DNA of 49,193 bases from Planctomycetota bacterium (GCA_022566315.1 JADFJC010000015.1:1-49193); one strand, 5' to 3'. Counted from the first letter of the stretch, positions 35,107 through 43,529 are shown. Translations and numbers: made by a program. Notes: a model not told the origin generated them from the letters alone.

Positions 35107-35508
35107 ATGGGAAAGAAAAGAGAGAGAAGGGGCTTCACGCTGATTGAGCTGATGGTCGTTATTCTGATTGTCGGCATCTTAGCTGCGGTGGCGGTCCCGA
35201 TTCTTCGCGGCAAAATCGATTCGGCCAAATGGTCGGAAGCTGCCGCGTCGGCCGGCGCCATCCGTTCAGCCGCACGCGCCGCCTGGGCAGAGGACCCGAC
35301 ATCTATCACGGCGGCCGCAGTTACAGGTCAAATGGCGACTTTAGGTTTTAGACCGGGTGACCTTACCGGCAGGTACTTTACTGACACCAATTTCTCAATT
35401 AGCGCTATCGATGCGCAAGGAAACGTTGACATCTCGGTATCGGCACCCGCTGGTCTGACCGGCACAGGAACACTTACTCAAGCAGCCGGTTGGGTCTATG
35501 TTCCTTAA
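35107..35508 (+). CDS. Major pilin / GspG-like pseudopilin, copy 1
   Basis: 133 residues from ATG 35107 (AGGAGA seven bases upstream; an in-frame TTG at 35101 is rejected). The prepilin signal is [25 protein letters not shown] with cleavage after Gly and Glu at +5. The mature domain is short, Ala/Thr/Gly-rich, with WSEAAASAGAIRSAARA, GFRPGDLTGRYF and a terminal GWVYVP. It is expected to be the main fibre subunit or major pseudopilin, processed by a prepilin peptidase not in this window. It is followed by a strong terminator, so it has its own transcript. Confidence 0.9.
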   Translation: MGKKRERRGFTLIELMVVILIVGILAAVAVPILRGKIDSAKWSEAAASAGAIRSAARAAWAEDPTSITAAAVTGQMATLGFRPGDLTGRYFTDTNFSISAIDAQGNVDISVSAPAGLTGTGTLTQAAGWVYVP

Positions 35509-35613
35509 GAATTTTGCGGATTCTGCGAGCCAGGGTGTTGGCAGAAATGCCGGCATACGGAGGCGGGTTTGACTGTTAAGCGACCCGCATCCCTGTTTTC
35601 ACGAGGACGTGTT

Positions 35614-35654
35614 TGCCCCAGCCGTTTTGCTTGGCAAAGCGAAGAAACGGGGCA
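35614..35654 (+). repeat. Hairpin in the pilin 1 3' region
   Basis: TGCCCC...CGTTT pairs with AAACGGGGCA around an inner CTT/AAG element. It lies before the terminator at 35676 and could stabilise the pilin 1 mRNA. Confidence 0.35.
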
Positions 35655-35675
35655 GTTGGTTCAATTGAGCTAATA

Positions 35676-35708
35676 GTGGCTATGGCTGTTGTGGCCATAG
35701 CCACTTTT
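35676..35708 (+). terminator. Rho-independent terminator after pilin 1
   Basis: Perfect 11-bp stem GTGGCTATGGC (35676-35686) / GCCATAGCCAC (35694-35704), loop TGTTGTG, followed by TTTTG. Confidence 0.85.
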
Positions 35709-35799
35709 GTGCGCATTGAGCTGTGATTACCATTCGTGCGGACGCGCATGTGCCAATCATTGCTTGTAAGCCTGCTTTGTAGGAGTTTGGAGTTTGAAG

Positions 35800-36213
35800 A
35801 TGGGAAAGAAAAGAAAGAGAAGGGGCTTCACGCTGATTGAGCTGATGGTCGTCATTCTGATTGTCGGCGTCTTAGTTGCGGTGGCGGTTCCGATTCTTCG
35901 CGGCAAAAACGAGGCCGCAAAGTGGTCGGAAGCAGCGGCGACGTCTGGTGCTATCCGTACAGCCGTACGCGCTAAGTTCGCAGAGGACCCCACCACGATA
36001 GGTAAGTGGAAGAAACAGCCCCTTAATCCGCCTACCCGGACGACTTTAGGCTTTACCTCAGGCGACCTTACCGGCAGGTACTTCAAAGCCAACAATTTCA
36101 AGATTGCCTCTGTCGATGCAAACGGAAACGCTACTATCACAGCAACAGCCCCCGCCGGCCTGACCGGTACGGGACAACTTGATAGCGCGAACGGCTGGGT
36201 CTATACTCCTTAG
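35800..36213 (+). CDS. Major pilin / GspG-like pseudopilin, copy 2
   Basis: 137 residues from ATG 35800. The first 40 residues are almost identical to pilin 1 ([17 protein letters not shown]), as is the DNA, and the rest is clearly homologous but diverged: WSEAAATSGAIRTAVRA, GFTSGDLTGRYF, GWVYTP. It has a four- to five-residue insertion around GKWKKQPLNPP. This is a tandem pilin duplication. The two could be alternative or mixed subunits. GGAG lies seven bases before ATG. No strong terminator is visible after it. Confidence 0.9.
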   Translation: MGKKRKRRGFTLIELMVVILIVGVLVAVAVPILRGKNEAAKWSEAAATSGAIRTAVRAKFAEDPTTIGKWKKQPLNPPTRTTLGFTSGDLTGRYFKANNFKIASVDANGNATITATAPAGLTGTGQLDSANGWVYTP

Positions 36214-36246
36214 TGCTATACAGGTCTTTCTTAGATAAATATTTTT

Positions 36247-36275
36247 TTGCTTCGATGGTTTTTTATAGTTATACT
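36247..36275 (+). promoter_or_regulatory. Candidate promoter of the minor pilin operon
   Basis: TTGCTT (36247-36252), 17-base spacer, TATACT (36270-36275), followed by TTAAATAG as in the pilin 1 and dnaG upstream regions. It is 85 bases before ATG 36361. Confidence 0.5.
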
Positions 36276-36360
36276 TTAAATAGTAAAAGCTCGGCAAACG
36301 GAGGGAGCTTTCGCAATTCAGTTTCTTGCCTTAGATTTAAGTAAAATTGGAGAGAGGATT

Positions 36361-36735
36361 ATGATTATTGTTCGAAAATCGAAGAAGGGAACAAGTCTTG
36401 TTGAAGTAATGACGGCTGCTTTAATCTTAACAATTGTAGTGCTCGGAGGCTCTTTTTTCTATGTTGCCAGTACCAACCAGATTAATCTACGAGAACAGTA
36501 TCGCGCGGCTTCCCGATTGGCTGGGCAGAAATTAGAAGAGTTAAAAGCAGGCAGTTATGATGACGTAACAATAGGTGAAGTGGAGGACAGTCTTACTTTG
36601 GAAAATTCAACCTATAGTCGAAGTGTAGTCACCGAAGATCTCGGCTTATATAAAAAGATTGTAGTTACTGTTAATTGGGGACCGGCGGGCATGGAGCGTA
36701 ATGTAAGTCTGGTTACTCTTATTGCTCCTAAATAG
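36361..36735 (+). CDS. Minor pilin (PilV/GspI-like)
   Basis: 124 residues. The prepilin motif is KKGTSLVEVMTAALILTIVVLGG with Glu at +5 (Gly-Thr cleavage), the form seen in PilV/GspI. Next come a helix with AASRLAGQKLEELKAG and a short beta part ending VTVNWGPAGMERNVSLVTLI. Minor pilins prime fibre assembly at the tip. The stop is nine bases from the next start, and the DNA of this and the next gene looks AT-richer than that of the ribosomal operon. Confidence 0.8.
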   Translation: MIIVRKSKKGTSLVEVMTAALILTIVVLGGSFFYVASTNQINLREQYRAASRLAGQKLEELKAGSYDDVTIGEVEDSLTLENSTYSRSVVTEDLGLYKKIVVTVNWGPAGMERNVSLVTLIAPK

Positions 36736-36744
36736 GTGAATCTA

Positions 36745-37233
36745 ATGAAAAGAAAAGGGCAAAAAGGTTTCACTCTCATAGAACTTATAATTGCGATGTT
36801 CACAAGTACTATTGTGATTGTAGCAGCCGGTTCGATTCTGTTTTATGGTCAGAAATCCTGGAATAATATCTTGCAAAGGGTGAATCTTCAAAGGGACGCT
36901 TCCTATGCCATGCAGAGAATGAGCCGTACTATTAAAGCGGGAACTTCAGCAAGAATAGAGGGCAATGGTACAGGCATAAGGATATACAATGACGTTGAAG
37001 GAGTCTGGAGGAGATTTTTTGTTCAGCCAGTAGCTAATAACGCTAATAACCTTACGCTTAAAACCGCAATTGTTGGAGAAAGTATCTCTGATGAGACCAT
37101 TCTCGATGACAAGGTGGAAGATTTGCAATTTAATGTAACAGGTACTACAGTAAGTATAGAGCTTAAGTTGAGAGATGATAACTTACAAACACATTTTGTC
37201 TCAACCGTAATGATGCGAAATTATGGACAGTAA
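36745..37233 (+). CDS. Minor pilin (PilW/GspJ-like)
   Basis: 162 residues from ATG 36745, with AGGTGA just upstream (an in-frame GTG at 36736 would overlap that site). The prepilin signal is QKGFTLIELIIAMFTSTIVIVAAG, followed by FYGQKSWNNILQRVNLQRDASYAMQRMSRTI, a pattern typical of PilW/GspJ minor pilins. The beta part ends QTHFVSTVMMRNYGQ. A 17-base word GTAATGATGCGAAATTA occurs twice across the stop codon (37207-37223 and 37230-37246). Confidence 0.8.
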   Translation: MKRKGQKGFTLIELIIAMFTSTIVIVAAGSILFYGQKSWNNILQRVNLQRDASYAMQRMSRTIKAGTSARIEGNGTGIRIYNDVEGVWRRFFVQPVANNANNLTLKTAIVGESISDETILDDKVEDLQFNVTGTTVSIELKLRDDNLQTHFVSTVMMRNYGQ

Positions 37234-37262
37234 TGATGCGAAATTACTGGGAGTGATGTCAG

Positions 37263-38801
37263 ATGAAAATCAGAATGGCAAGATCAGAAAAGGGATTAGC
37301 ACTTATTGTAGTGGTAGCCTTCGCTCTTATCTTTACCATTTTAGGTTTCTCCATGCTTAATGTGGCGAAGACTGAGATAATACTGACTCGGAATGAAGTG
37401 GACTCGACAAAAGCCTTTTACGCGGCTGAGGCAGGATTAGCAGAATTGAGCACAAGGTTGTACAATAAACAATTTGAAAGCATTGCGGATACGTCCTTAG
37501 GAGAAGTAAGCTACCAGGTTGATTTTTACTATGATGAAGACCCTCCTTATGCTATTTCAACTGGCAGGGCAGGAAACAAAGAGAAAAGAATAAAGGTAGA
37601 ATTGTCCTTTCTGAGTCCTCCTTATGAACGTAGTATATATGCCGGCAATTCGGACGGAAAGAAGTGGACGTTTACGTTAAGGGGGCAAGGCGACCCCGTA
37701 GCCACAGGAGGCGGAGAGGTCGGTGGGAGAGACATAATTGAAGGAAATATATTTGTTGATGGGGACGCCACTTTGTACGAAGAAAGCAGTGTTAATCCCT
37801 CACCAATGCCTAACCCATATAGTTACAATGGAGATGTTGACGCCACTGGTAAAGCTAATATCTTAGACAGTGCCTCGGTTTCCGGAGCAGTTAGCGATGG
37901 TGTCGCTCCGCTGGATCATCCCAGCTTAGCAAGCATGAACTATGCGGTAAATAATACACATAACGTGAGCGAAATCTTTGCAGACGAAGGTGTTAGTCAG
38001 GGATACCTGCCATCAGACCATGAGTTATACGATGTGATGGTAAAGAATCCGTCCAACAGGTCGGGCGAGTGTGCCTCGACCGCCGGCGACGATTACTTCC
38101 TTGAGCCATCAAGCGTGAGTAACAACGGGGCAGACCAAAAGGATGCAAAAACTCCCTTGCACCTGGGAGACAACAGGATTTACTACGTAGATGGTGATGT
38201 GTGGGTTCACAGCCCAAGCACCTACGGGTTTTTGGTTGATGGTAAAGTAACCATTGTTGCGACAGGAGACATCCATATCTCCGACAATATCAAATATGCA
38301 GATAGCGAAAGCCTGTTGGGTCTGGTAGCTCTGGGCAAATACGACGATGCGGGGCAGCTTGTAAGCGGCGGGAACATCTACTTTGGAGACCCTCGTTACG
38401 GGACCTTGTACACGGCTTCTGCGTTAATGTTCGCTACAGATAGCTTCTTATACAGCACAGACTCCGTTACCGGGGACGCAGCAGAGCCTACAACTGGTTT
38501 TTCCGTTTATGGCAATCTTAACGCCCTGAATCAAGTTTCCATCGAGCGGGATTGGTATGATAATGAAGGAACTGGGACCGCGAGGCCGGCATACTTCGAT
38601 TCGAGTTTAGACCAATGGGTAGATCTGAAGAGCGGACTTGCTCTAACATCGAACGAAATTGGTAGTCTCAGACATTATCAGATGAAAATTACTTATGATG
38701 ACCGGGTCAGGACTCAAGATACACAGCCCCCGGGCCTGCCAAGAGGAAAGGGAACCATTTTTGGTGGACTAAAATACTGGGAAGAATTGCCATCAAACTG
38801 A
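37263..38801 (+). CDS. PilX/GspK-like pilus protein with large passenger domain
   Basis: 512 residues. The N-terminus is SEKGLALIVVVAFALIFTILGFSMLN, the PilX-type N-terminal helix (no Glu at +5), then NEVDSTKAFYAAEAGLAELSTRL. The remaining 400 residues form a large secreted domain with repeated turns: GNIFVDGDATLYEE, GDVDATGKANILDSASVSG, DNRIYYVDGDVWVHSP, GKVTIVATGDIHISDN. This suggests a right-handed beta-helix-type passenger. It may cap the fibre tip. It is the third minor-pilin gene in a row. Confidence 0.8.
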   Translation: MKIRMARSEKGLALIVVVAFALIFTILGFSMLNVAKTEIILTRNEVDSTKAFYAAEAGLAELSTRLYNKQFESIADTSLGEVSYQVDFYYDEDPPYAISTGRAGNKEKRIKVELSFLSPPYERSIYAGNSDGKKWTFTLRGQGDPVATGGGEVGGRDIIEGNIFVDGDATLYEESSVNPSPMPNPYSYNGDVDATGKANILDSASVSGAVSDGVAPLDHPSLASMNYAVNNTHNVSEIFADEGVSQGYLPSDHELYDVMVKNPSNRSGECASTAGDDYFLEPSSVSNNGADQKDAKTPLHLGDNRIYYVDGDVWVHSPSTYGFLVDGKVTIVATGDIHISDNIKYADSESLLGLVALGKYDDAGQLVSGGNIYFGDPRYGTLYTASALMFATDSFLYSTDSVTGDAAEPTTGFSVYGNLNALNQVSIERDWYDNEGTGTARPAYFDSSLDQWVDLKSGLALTSNEIGSLRHYQMKITYDDRVRTQDTQPPGLPRGKGTIFGGLKYWEELPSN

Positions 38802-39179
38802 TCGACCTGGCTTGAATATTAACTATAACTGTTCCTTCGCTTTGCTCAACATGACAATAAAAAACCGGTCATTTTGCGATTGTCCACAGGACCGATAACT
38901 CCCCAAAATCCTCTCTTAAATCCTTTCAAAATTGGTAATTAGTAGTCGATGACCGACAGTTGCCAAAGGCATCAAAAATAATCAATAGAAAATAATCAAT
39001 ATCTGATTATTTATAGGACTGAGCATCCTAAAATCATTCACATCAGCTTATACACTCGGATTGTAATTTCTAAGTAAAACGCTTTGCTTTTTAAGCCGAT
39101 GAAAAGAGTCGTAAGGTTAGATTTCCCAATTGTTGAGTGGGATTTAAAAGTCGGAACTTTTTGTTAAGGATTTATAGGC
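38802..39179. other. Spacer between PilX-like gene and pilM
   Basis: No gene or clear terminator. It has short direct repeats AATAATCAATAGAAAATAATCAATA (about 38978-39002, interrupted), and AAGGA (39166-39170) serving the TTG start of pilM. A separate promoter for pilM-secretin is likely in this AT-rich stretch, but no good pair of boxes stands out. Confidence 0.35.
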
Positions 39180-40247
39180 TTGGACTGGAAACGAATACTT
39201 GATTTTACCAAGACCGAAGTTCTGGGGTTGGATATCGGTTCATCTGCAGTGAAGGTAGTTCGGCTGCGCAAAGACGATGGAGGCTACGCAGTTACCGCAG
39301 CCGGCTTTGCCGAGATTGCCCCCACTACTTCGTTTTGCGAAGTAAACGGCGGGGGCGAAGAAGACAATAATCATCAAAATACCATCAAAGCGATTCGTGA
39401 ATGTTTTGAATCGGTCGGGCGCAAGACTAAATTAGCTGTTTGCGGGATAAGTGGTCCGGAAGTTGCAGTGCGGGACTTTGTGTTTCCCTTATTATCGACT
39501 GAAGAGATAGATGGAGCTGTTTCGTTTGAGGCCACGCAGGTTTGTCCGTTCAATGCGGCAGATAGTGCTGTTGATTATCACTTGATACCAAATGGCGATG
39601 ATAAGACAAGAGGCATCTTAGTAGCGGCGACGAATGCGCTGATAAAAAGCAAGGTGCAGCTCACTAAAGAAACTGCTCTCAAGTGCGTTCTGATGGATGT
39701 TGACGGATTGGCGCTTTTGAACTGCTTCAATGGCCTGACCGACGAATCTAAAAGGTCCACAACAGCTATCCTGAACGTTGGCGGCTCCGGCACAACTGTG
39801 GCAATTATGGGCGGTAACGGCCGGCCGTTCGTTCGTGATATGACCTTTGGTGGTGATAATATTATAAAGCAGATTGCGGCTGATAAAGGTATATCAACGG
39901 AAGACATCAAGGGGATTTTGTTTGGCGATTCGACGGCAGTTCAGATGGAGCTTCATAATAATTTTGAAAAAGCCTGTCAGAGACTGATAGTCGATGTTTC
40001 CGAAACGTTGCGCTATTATGCGACCCAGGAGCAATCGACGCCTGTTGAGAAGATATTTGTTTGCGGCGGTTTTGCTCTTGTCCGAGGTTTTGTTGAGTTA
40101 TTGAACCGCCGGCTCGGCGTTGAAGCGGTCTTGTGGAATCCGTTTGAGAAAATACGCTGCGATGCGGGTCAGCAGTTCGGAGATATTGTCGATAAGAGAG
40201 GCCCTGCACTGGCAGTGGCAGCCGGCCTTGCTATGAGGTCAGTCTAA
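39180..40247 (+). CDS. pilM: Type IV pilus assembly protein PilM (actin-like ATPase)
   Basis: 355 residues from TTG 39180 (AAGGA about ten bases upstream; family start near FTKTEVLGLDIGSSAVKVVRL). The actin-fold phosphate-1 motif is GLDIGSS (16-22), PilM motifs are AVRDFVFPLL and EATQVCPF, and the second phosphate loop is NVGGSGTTVAIM; GGFALVRGF is the adenosine motif. PilM is cytoplasmic and binds the N-terminus of PilN to link motor and inner-membrane ring. It heads the pilM-N-O-ParA-P-Q set. Confidence 0.93.
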   Translation: MDWKRILDFTKTEVLGLDIGSSAVKVVRLRKDDGGYAVTAAGFAEIAPTTSFCEVNGGGEEDNNHQNTIKAIRECFESVGRKTKLAVCGISGPEVAVRDFVFPLLSTEEIDGAVSFEATQVCPFNAADSAVDYHLIPNGDDKTRGILVAATNALIKSKVQLTKETALKCVLMDVDGLALLNCFNGLTDESKRSTTAILNVGGSGTTVAIMGGNGRPFVRDMTFGGDNIIKQIAADKGISTEDIKGILFGDSTAVQMELHNNFEKACQRLIVDVSETLRYYATQEQSTPVEKIFVCGGFALVRGFVELLNRRLGVEAVLWNPFEKIRCDAGQQFGDIVDKRGPALAVAAGLAMRSV

Positions 40248-40298
40248 TTGATTATTAGGAAAGATTGAACGTTTTACGAGCAGCGAGATAAGGAAATT

Positions 40299-40940
40299 AT
40301 GTTTACGATAGATTTGTTAAAGGGACAGGGTGTCCCAATGAAGAGCAGCCCCGGAGGCATAGCTATTGCTGCGGTAACCGTTACAGTACCCTTTATCGTC
40401 GCAATAATAATGTTCGGCTTCTATCTGAACGACAAAACAACTGCATTAATAAAGAAACAGGAAGTAGCCAGATGCCAAACAGAGATTGACAAATTATCGG
40501 GCGCTGTGGAGCTGCAGGAATCATTAGAGAAAGAGAAAATCGTTTACGGTGATTGCCTGTCGGAAGTTAAGTCTTCTATCAGCAGATATATCCAGTGGTC
40601 GCCTGTGCTGGTAACACTGATAGAGAATATGCCGAACTCGGTGGTGTTGACCGGACTTGAGGTAAGGCAGGATACTGTAAGAAAAAAGGTTCCCAAAAAA
40701 GATAACCCACAAGAAATGATTGAAGCCAATGTCCAAGTAAGAATATTGCGGATGAGTGTTAGCGGTAGTCCTCAATACGACTGTAACAAAGAGGTCAGGG
40801 ATTTTCAGGAACGTCTTAGCTCTTCAGCTTTCCTCGGGCCTAAGCTTGAGAACATCGTAGTTTCGAGGGAATCTGAGACGCTTGAAGGCCGGGATGTTGC
40901 CTCCTACGATATAGACTGTGTCTTTAAGGCGAGGTTGTAA
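40299..40940 (+). CDS. pilN: PilN-like inner-membrane pilus protein
   Basis: 213 residues. A short cytoplasmic N-terminus (FTIDLLKGQG) precedes one membrane segment (about 24-46, IAAVTVTVPFIVAIIMFGFYL), a coiled coil (about 50-90) and a small alpha/beta periplasmic domain (VLVTLIENMPNSVVLTGLEV, VSGSPQYDC). The size and layout are those of PilN, and the position directly after pilM supports this. AAGGA precedes the ATG. The gene ends one base before the next start. Confidence 0.8.
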   Translation: MFTIDLLKGQGVPMKSSPGGIAIAAVTVTVPFIVAIIMFGFYLNDKTTALIKKQEVARCQTEIDKLSGAVELQESLEKEKIVYGDCLSEVKSSISRYIQWSPVLVTLIENMPNSVVLTGLEVRQDTVRKKVPKKDNPQEMIEANVQVRILRMSVSGSPQYDCNKEVRDFQERLSSSAFLGPKLENIVVSRESETLEGRDVASYDIDCVFKARL

Positions 40941-40941
40941 A

Positions 40942-41607
40942 ATGACTTTTATCAAGACCCATAGAAAATATCTTACGACAGCGGGGCTGATATGGGCAGC
41001 TTGCTTTGTAGTCTTCCTGCTTGCCTATATGCTTGTGTTAGGACCCCAAAAGAACTACAAAAACCGCATCGAAAACGAGCTTGCTGAGAAAAAACAGGTT
41101 TACGAGTCTGCACGAAGAGCAGCGCGAAAGGAAACCAAAATCCGGTTGAATGAACAAATTGAGCGTTTACAAAGCAGGCTGAAGGATTTCGTTATTGATT
41201 TCGAGGATTCAGCTAATTTGACGTTTGACATAAGTCAAATTGCCAACGAGAAGAAGGTTACTTCGTTCAGCAGTAAAGTCAAAAGAAGCAGCAGACTCTC
41301 AACAATACCTGATTATAAATACATTTACGAGAACCACATTGTTGTCAGCTTTATTGGAGATTTTAATCAGTTTGCTACATTTCTGAATGCCCTGGAGAGA
41401 CACCGGCCGGTCATCTTTGTGGACAAGTTCGCAATAACTCGTTCGGGGCGGGACAATTCAGTCTATCAAGTGAGTTTGAATGTGGCGGCTTTAGTCAGAA
41501 AACAGCAATCCAAAGGACTCCGCCGTAAGGTGTCCCTAAGTGGACTTTCGGAGGACGTTAAAACTACCGATAAACGCCCGGCGCAAGTTTATGGCACGAA
41601 AATATGA
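40942..41607 (+). CDS. pilO: PilO-like inner-membrane pilus protein
   Basis: 221 residues from ATG 40942, one base after the preceding stop (an upstream in-frame GTG or similar at 40918 lies inside that gene). One membrane segment (about 13-35, LIWAACFVVFLLAYMLVLG), a long coiled coil (about 40-90, ENELAEKKQVYESARRAARK) and a ferredoxin-like periplasmic domain with HIVVSFIGDFNQFATFLNALERH, the PilO signature-like segment. The C-terminal 30 residues are basic and low-complexity. The stop overlaps the ParA start by four bases (ATGA). Confidence 0.8.
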   Translation: MTFIKTHRKYLTTAGLIWAACFVVFLLAYMLVLGPQKNYKNRIENELAEKKQVYESARRAARKETKIRLNEQIERLQSRLKDFVIDFEDSANLTFDISQIANEKKVTSFSSKVKRSSRLSTIPDYKYIYENHIVVSFIGDFNQFATFLNALERHRPVIFVDKFAITRSGRDNSVYQVSLNVAALVRKQQSKGLRRKVSLSGLSEDVKTTDKRPAQVYGTKI

Positions 41608-42413
41608 GAATAATAGCAATAGCAAATCAGAAAGGTGGTTGCGGCAAAACAACTACAGCGGTGAACCTCGCGGTTGCCCTTGCTGAGAAAAGCAAGAGGA
41701 CGCTGATAGTTGACCTCGACCCACAAGGTCACAGCACGATAGGCCTCGGCCATGACCCCGATAAGCTGACTGTGAGTATTTATGATGCTCTGTCGAAGTC
41801 TCAAATTCCAATCTCCGAAGTTATAGTGAGCACGAAAATCGAGCGGCTTGATATGGCCCCAAGCAATGTTCTGCTTTCAGGTGCCGAGCTTGAGCTGGCC
41901 AGCGTGGTCGGTAGAGAATTCGTCCTGGCTAAGAGGCTCAAAACAGTAGATGACAAATATGATGTATGTGTTATCGACTGCCCGCCGTCGCTTGGTCTGT
42001 TGACCCTCAACGCACTCGTTGCCAGCACTGATGTTGTCGTGCCTGTTCAGGTGCATTACTATGCGATGGAAGGCCTAAAACAACTATTCGAGACGGTGAA
42101 CATTATCGGAGAGCATTTGCGCCCATGCAATGTAAAAATCTTAGGCTTATTGTTGACTTTTGTGGACAAAACGACCCTGCTCAGCAAGCAGACTCAAAAG
42201 CAAATGCGGGAATATTTCGGCGATTTGGTGTTCAAAACGGTTATTCACAAATGCGTAAGGTTGGCTGAGGCACCCAGTGCCGGTGAGCCGATTTTCACCT
42301 ATGCGCCCGAAAGCCGGTCGGCGGCTGAATACAGGGCTTTGGCCGAGGAGATAATCAATGGCAAAGCTTCGGCTGAGCAGATAATCGATGCCCAGGCTTT
42401 AGTCAGGAGATAA
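41604..42413 (+). CDS. ParA/Soj-family ATPase in the pilus operon
   Basis: 269 residues. Deviant Walker A KGGCGKTT (10-17) with the signature lysine, Walker A' DLDPQGHST, Walker B CVIDCPPSLG, and PVQVHYYAMEGLKQL are canonical for chromosomal Soj/ParA proteins. These ATPases dimerise on DNA or membranes to position cargo. No parB or parS-like gene is next to it. Its ATGA overlap with pilO and six-base gap to the PilP-like gene indicate that it is made with the pilus apparatus, so a role in placing pili (as TadZ or FlhG-type relatives do for their machines) is inferred. Confidence 0.9.
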   Translation: MRIIAIANQKGGCGKTTTAVNLAVALAEKSKRTLIVDLDPQGHSTIGLGHDPDKLTVSIYDALSKSQIPISEVIVSTKIERLDMAPSNVLLSGAELELASVVGREFVLAKRLKTVDDKYDVCVIDCPPSLGLLTLNALVASTDVVVPVQVHYYAMEGLKQLFETVNIIGEHLRPCNVKILGLLLTFVDKTTLLSKQTQKQMREYFGDLVFKTVIHKCVRLAEAPSAGEPIFTYAPESRSAAEYRALAEEIINGKASAEQIIDAQALVRR

Positions 42414-42419
42414 TAATCA

Positions 42420-43529
42420 ATGTCAGAGCAGGAAAGGGATAAGGCAGGACTCCACAAGGAAATCTCATCGATTTTCAAGGGGGTATCGATTCCGCAAACC
42501 GACGGTGGCCAGAAGCCTTCCGATACCCCTGCACCAGAGCACACTAACTATACGGAGTCAAAACCGCCGACTCCGGAGCCACAGAAATCCGAGGCCCCAA
42601 AGCCCTATCAAGCTACTCAATCATTGCACAAAGCCGCCCCGGAGCGCACCGGCTACACCGAGCCAAAACCACCGGCTCCGGAACCGCAGAAGTCCGAGGT
42701 CCCAAAAGCTTATCAAACTACGCAATCATTACCCAAAGCTGTCCCGGAGCGCACCGGCTATACGGAGCCAAAACCGCCGACTCCGGAACCGCAGAAGCCC
42801 ATGGCCCCAAAAGCTTATCAAACTACGCAATCATTACCCAAAGCTGCCCCGGAGCGCACCGGCTATACGGAGCCAAAACCGCCGACTCCGGAGCCGCAGA
42901 AGCCCATGGCCCCAAAGCCCTATCAAGCCATGCAATCATTACCCAAATCTACTGGTGCCCGACAACCTAAAGCTGATATTAACGATATTAAAAAAAACGT
43001 TTCCCAGAAACGTACTACTGTAAAAATCAGCAGCCAAACCTCCTGGCAGCGGATAACAAACAAGCTGTTTGCATCAAAACCAGGCGCCAGTACCACAAAG
43101 CAAAAGGCAATGGTGGTAACGATGCCGCTGCTCTTTATCGTTTTAATTTTTATGCTGCTCAAAGGAGGCGTCTTTGGCACAAGTGTGCGTAAGACAGAAG
43201 CGTCTGCGGAAGACAACGCGTCCAGCGTTGCCACTGCCGGCTCTAATACTAAAATCGACTGGGAGATTCCGGCGCCATATCCGACAACGCTTCGCGACCC
43301 TATGCGATTAGGCCCGGCAGCAACTGCTCAGACCGGAACCGATATCAGAACATTCGTAAAACTAATCTTAAAAGGCATTCTCTATACCGAGGACAGCCAA
43401 TCGGCAGTTATTGGCAACCAAATAGTGCACGAAGGTGAAGAAATACGGGGTGTAACCGTTGTAAAAATAAGTAAAGATAGCGTCGAGTTCGAAATGAACG
43501 GGAAGAGATGGACCCAAAAGGTCCGATGA
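42420..43529 (+). CDS. PilP/GspC-like coupling protein with proline-rich repeat domain
   Basis: 369 residues. A cytoplasmic part of about 200 residues contains four 35-residue repeats (about 40-179; core ERTGYTEPKPPTPEPQKP). A basic stretch and one membrane segment (about 222-246, VVTMPLLFIVLIFMLLKGG) follow. The periplasmic C-terminal domain (about 305-369) has FVKLILKGILYTEDSQSAVIGNQ and EEIRGVTVVKI, the pattern of PilP/GspC homology domains that contact the secretin. It sits directly before the secretin gene. The long Pro-rich arm is not part of normal PilP and may be a flexible tether to cytoplasmic partners. Confidence 0.8.
   Translation: MSEQERDKAGLHKEISSIFKGVSIPQTDGGQKPSDTPAPEHTNYTESKPPTPEPQKSEAPKPYQATQSLHKAAPERTGYTEPKPPAPEPQKSEVPKAYQTTQSLPKAVPERTGYTEPKPPTPEPQKPMAPKAYQTTQSLPKAAPERTGYTEPKPPTPEPQKPMAPKPYQAMQSLPKSTGARQPKADINDIKKNVSQKRTTVKISSQTSWQRITNKLFASKPGASTTKQKAMVVTMPLLFIVLIFMLLKGGVFGTSVRKTEASAEDNASSVATAGSNTKIDWEIPAPYPTTLRDPMRLGPAATAQTGTDIRTFVKLILKGILYTEDSQSAVIGNQIVHEGEEIRGVTVVKISKDSVEFEMNGKRWTQKVR
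42536..42955 (+). repeat. Four tandem 105-bp coding repeats
   Basis: Repeat starts at 42536, 42641, 42746 and 42851, each exactly 105 bases (35 codons), recognised by GGAGCGCACCGGCTA (first copy diverged). Units 3 and 4 are nearly identical, indicating recent expansion. Length is likely to vary between strains. Confidence 0.9.
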
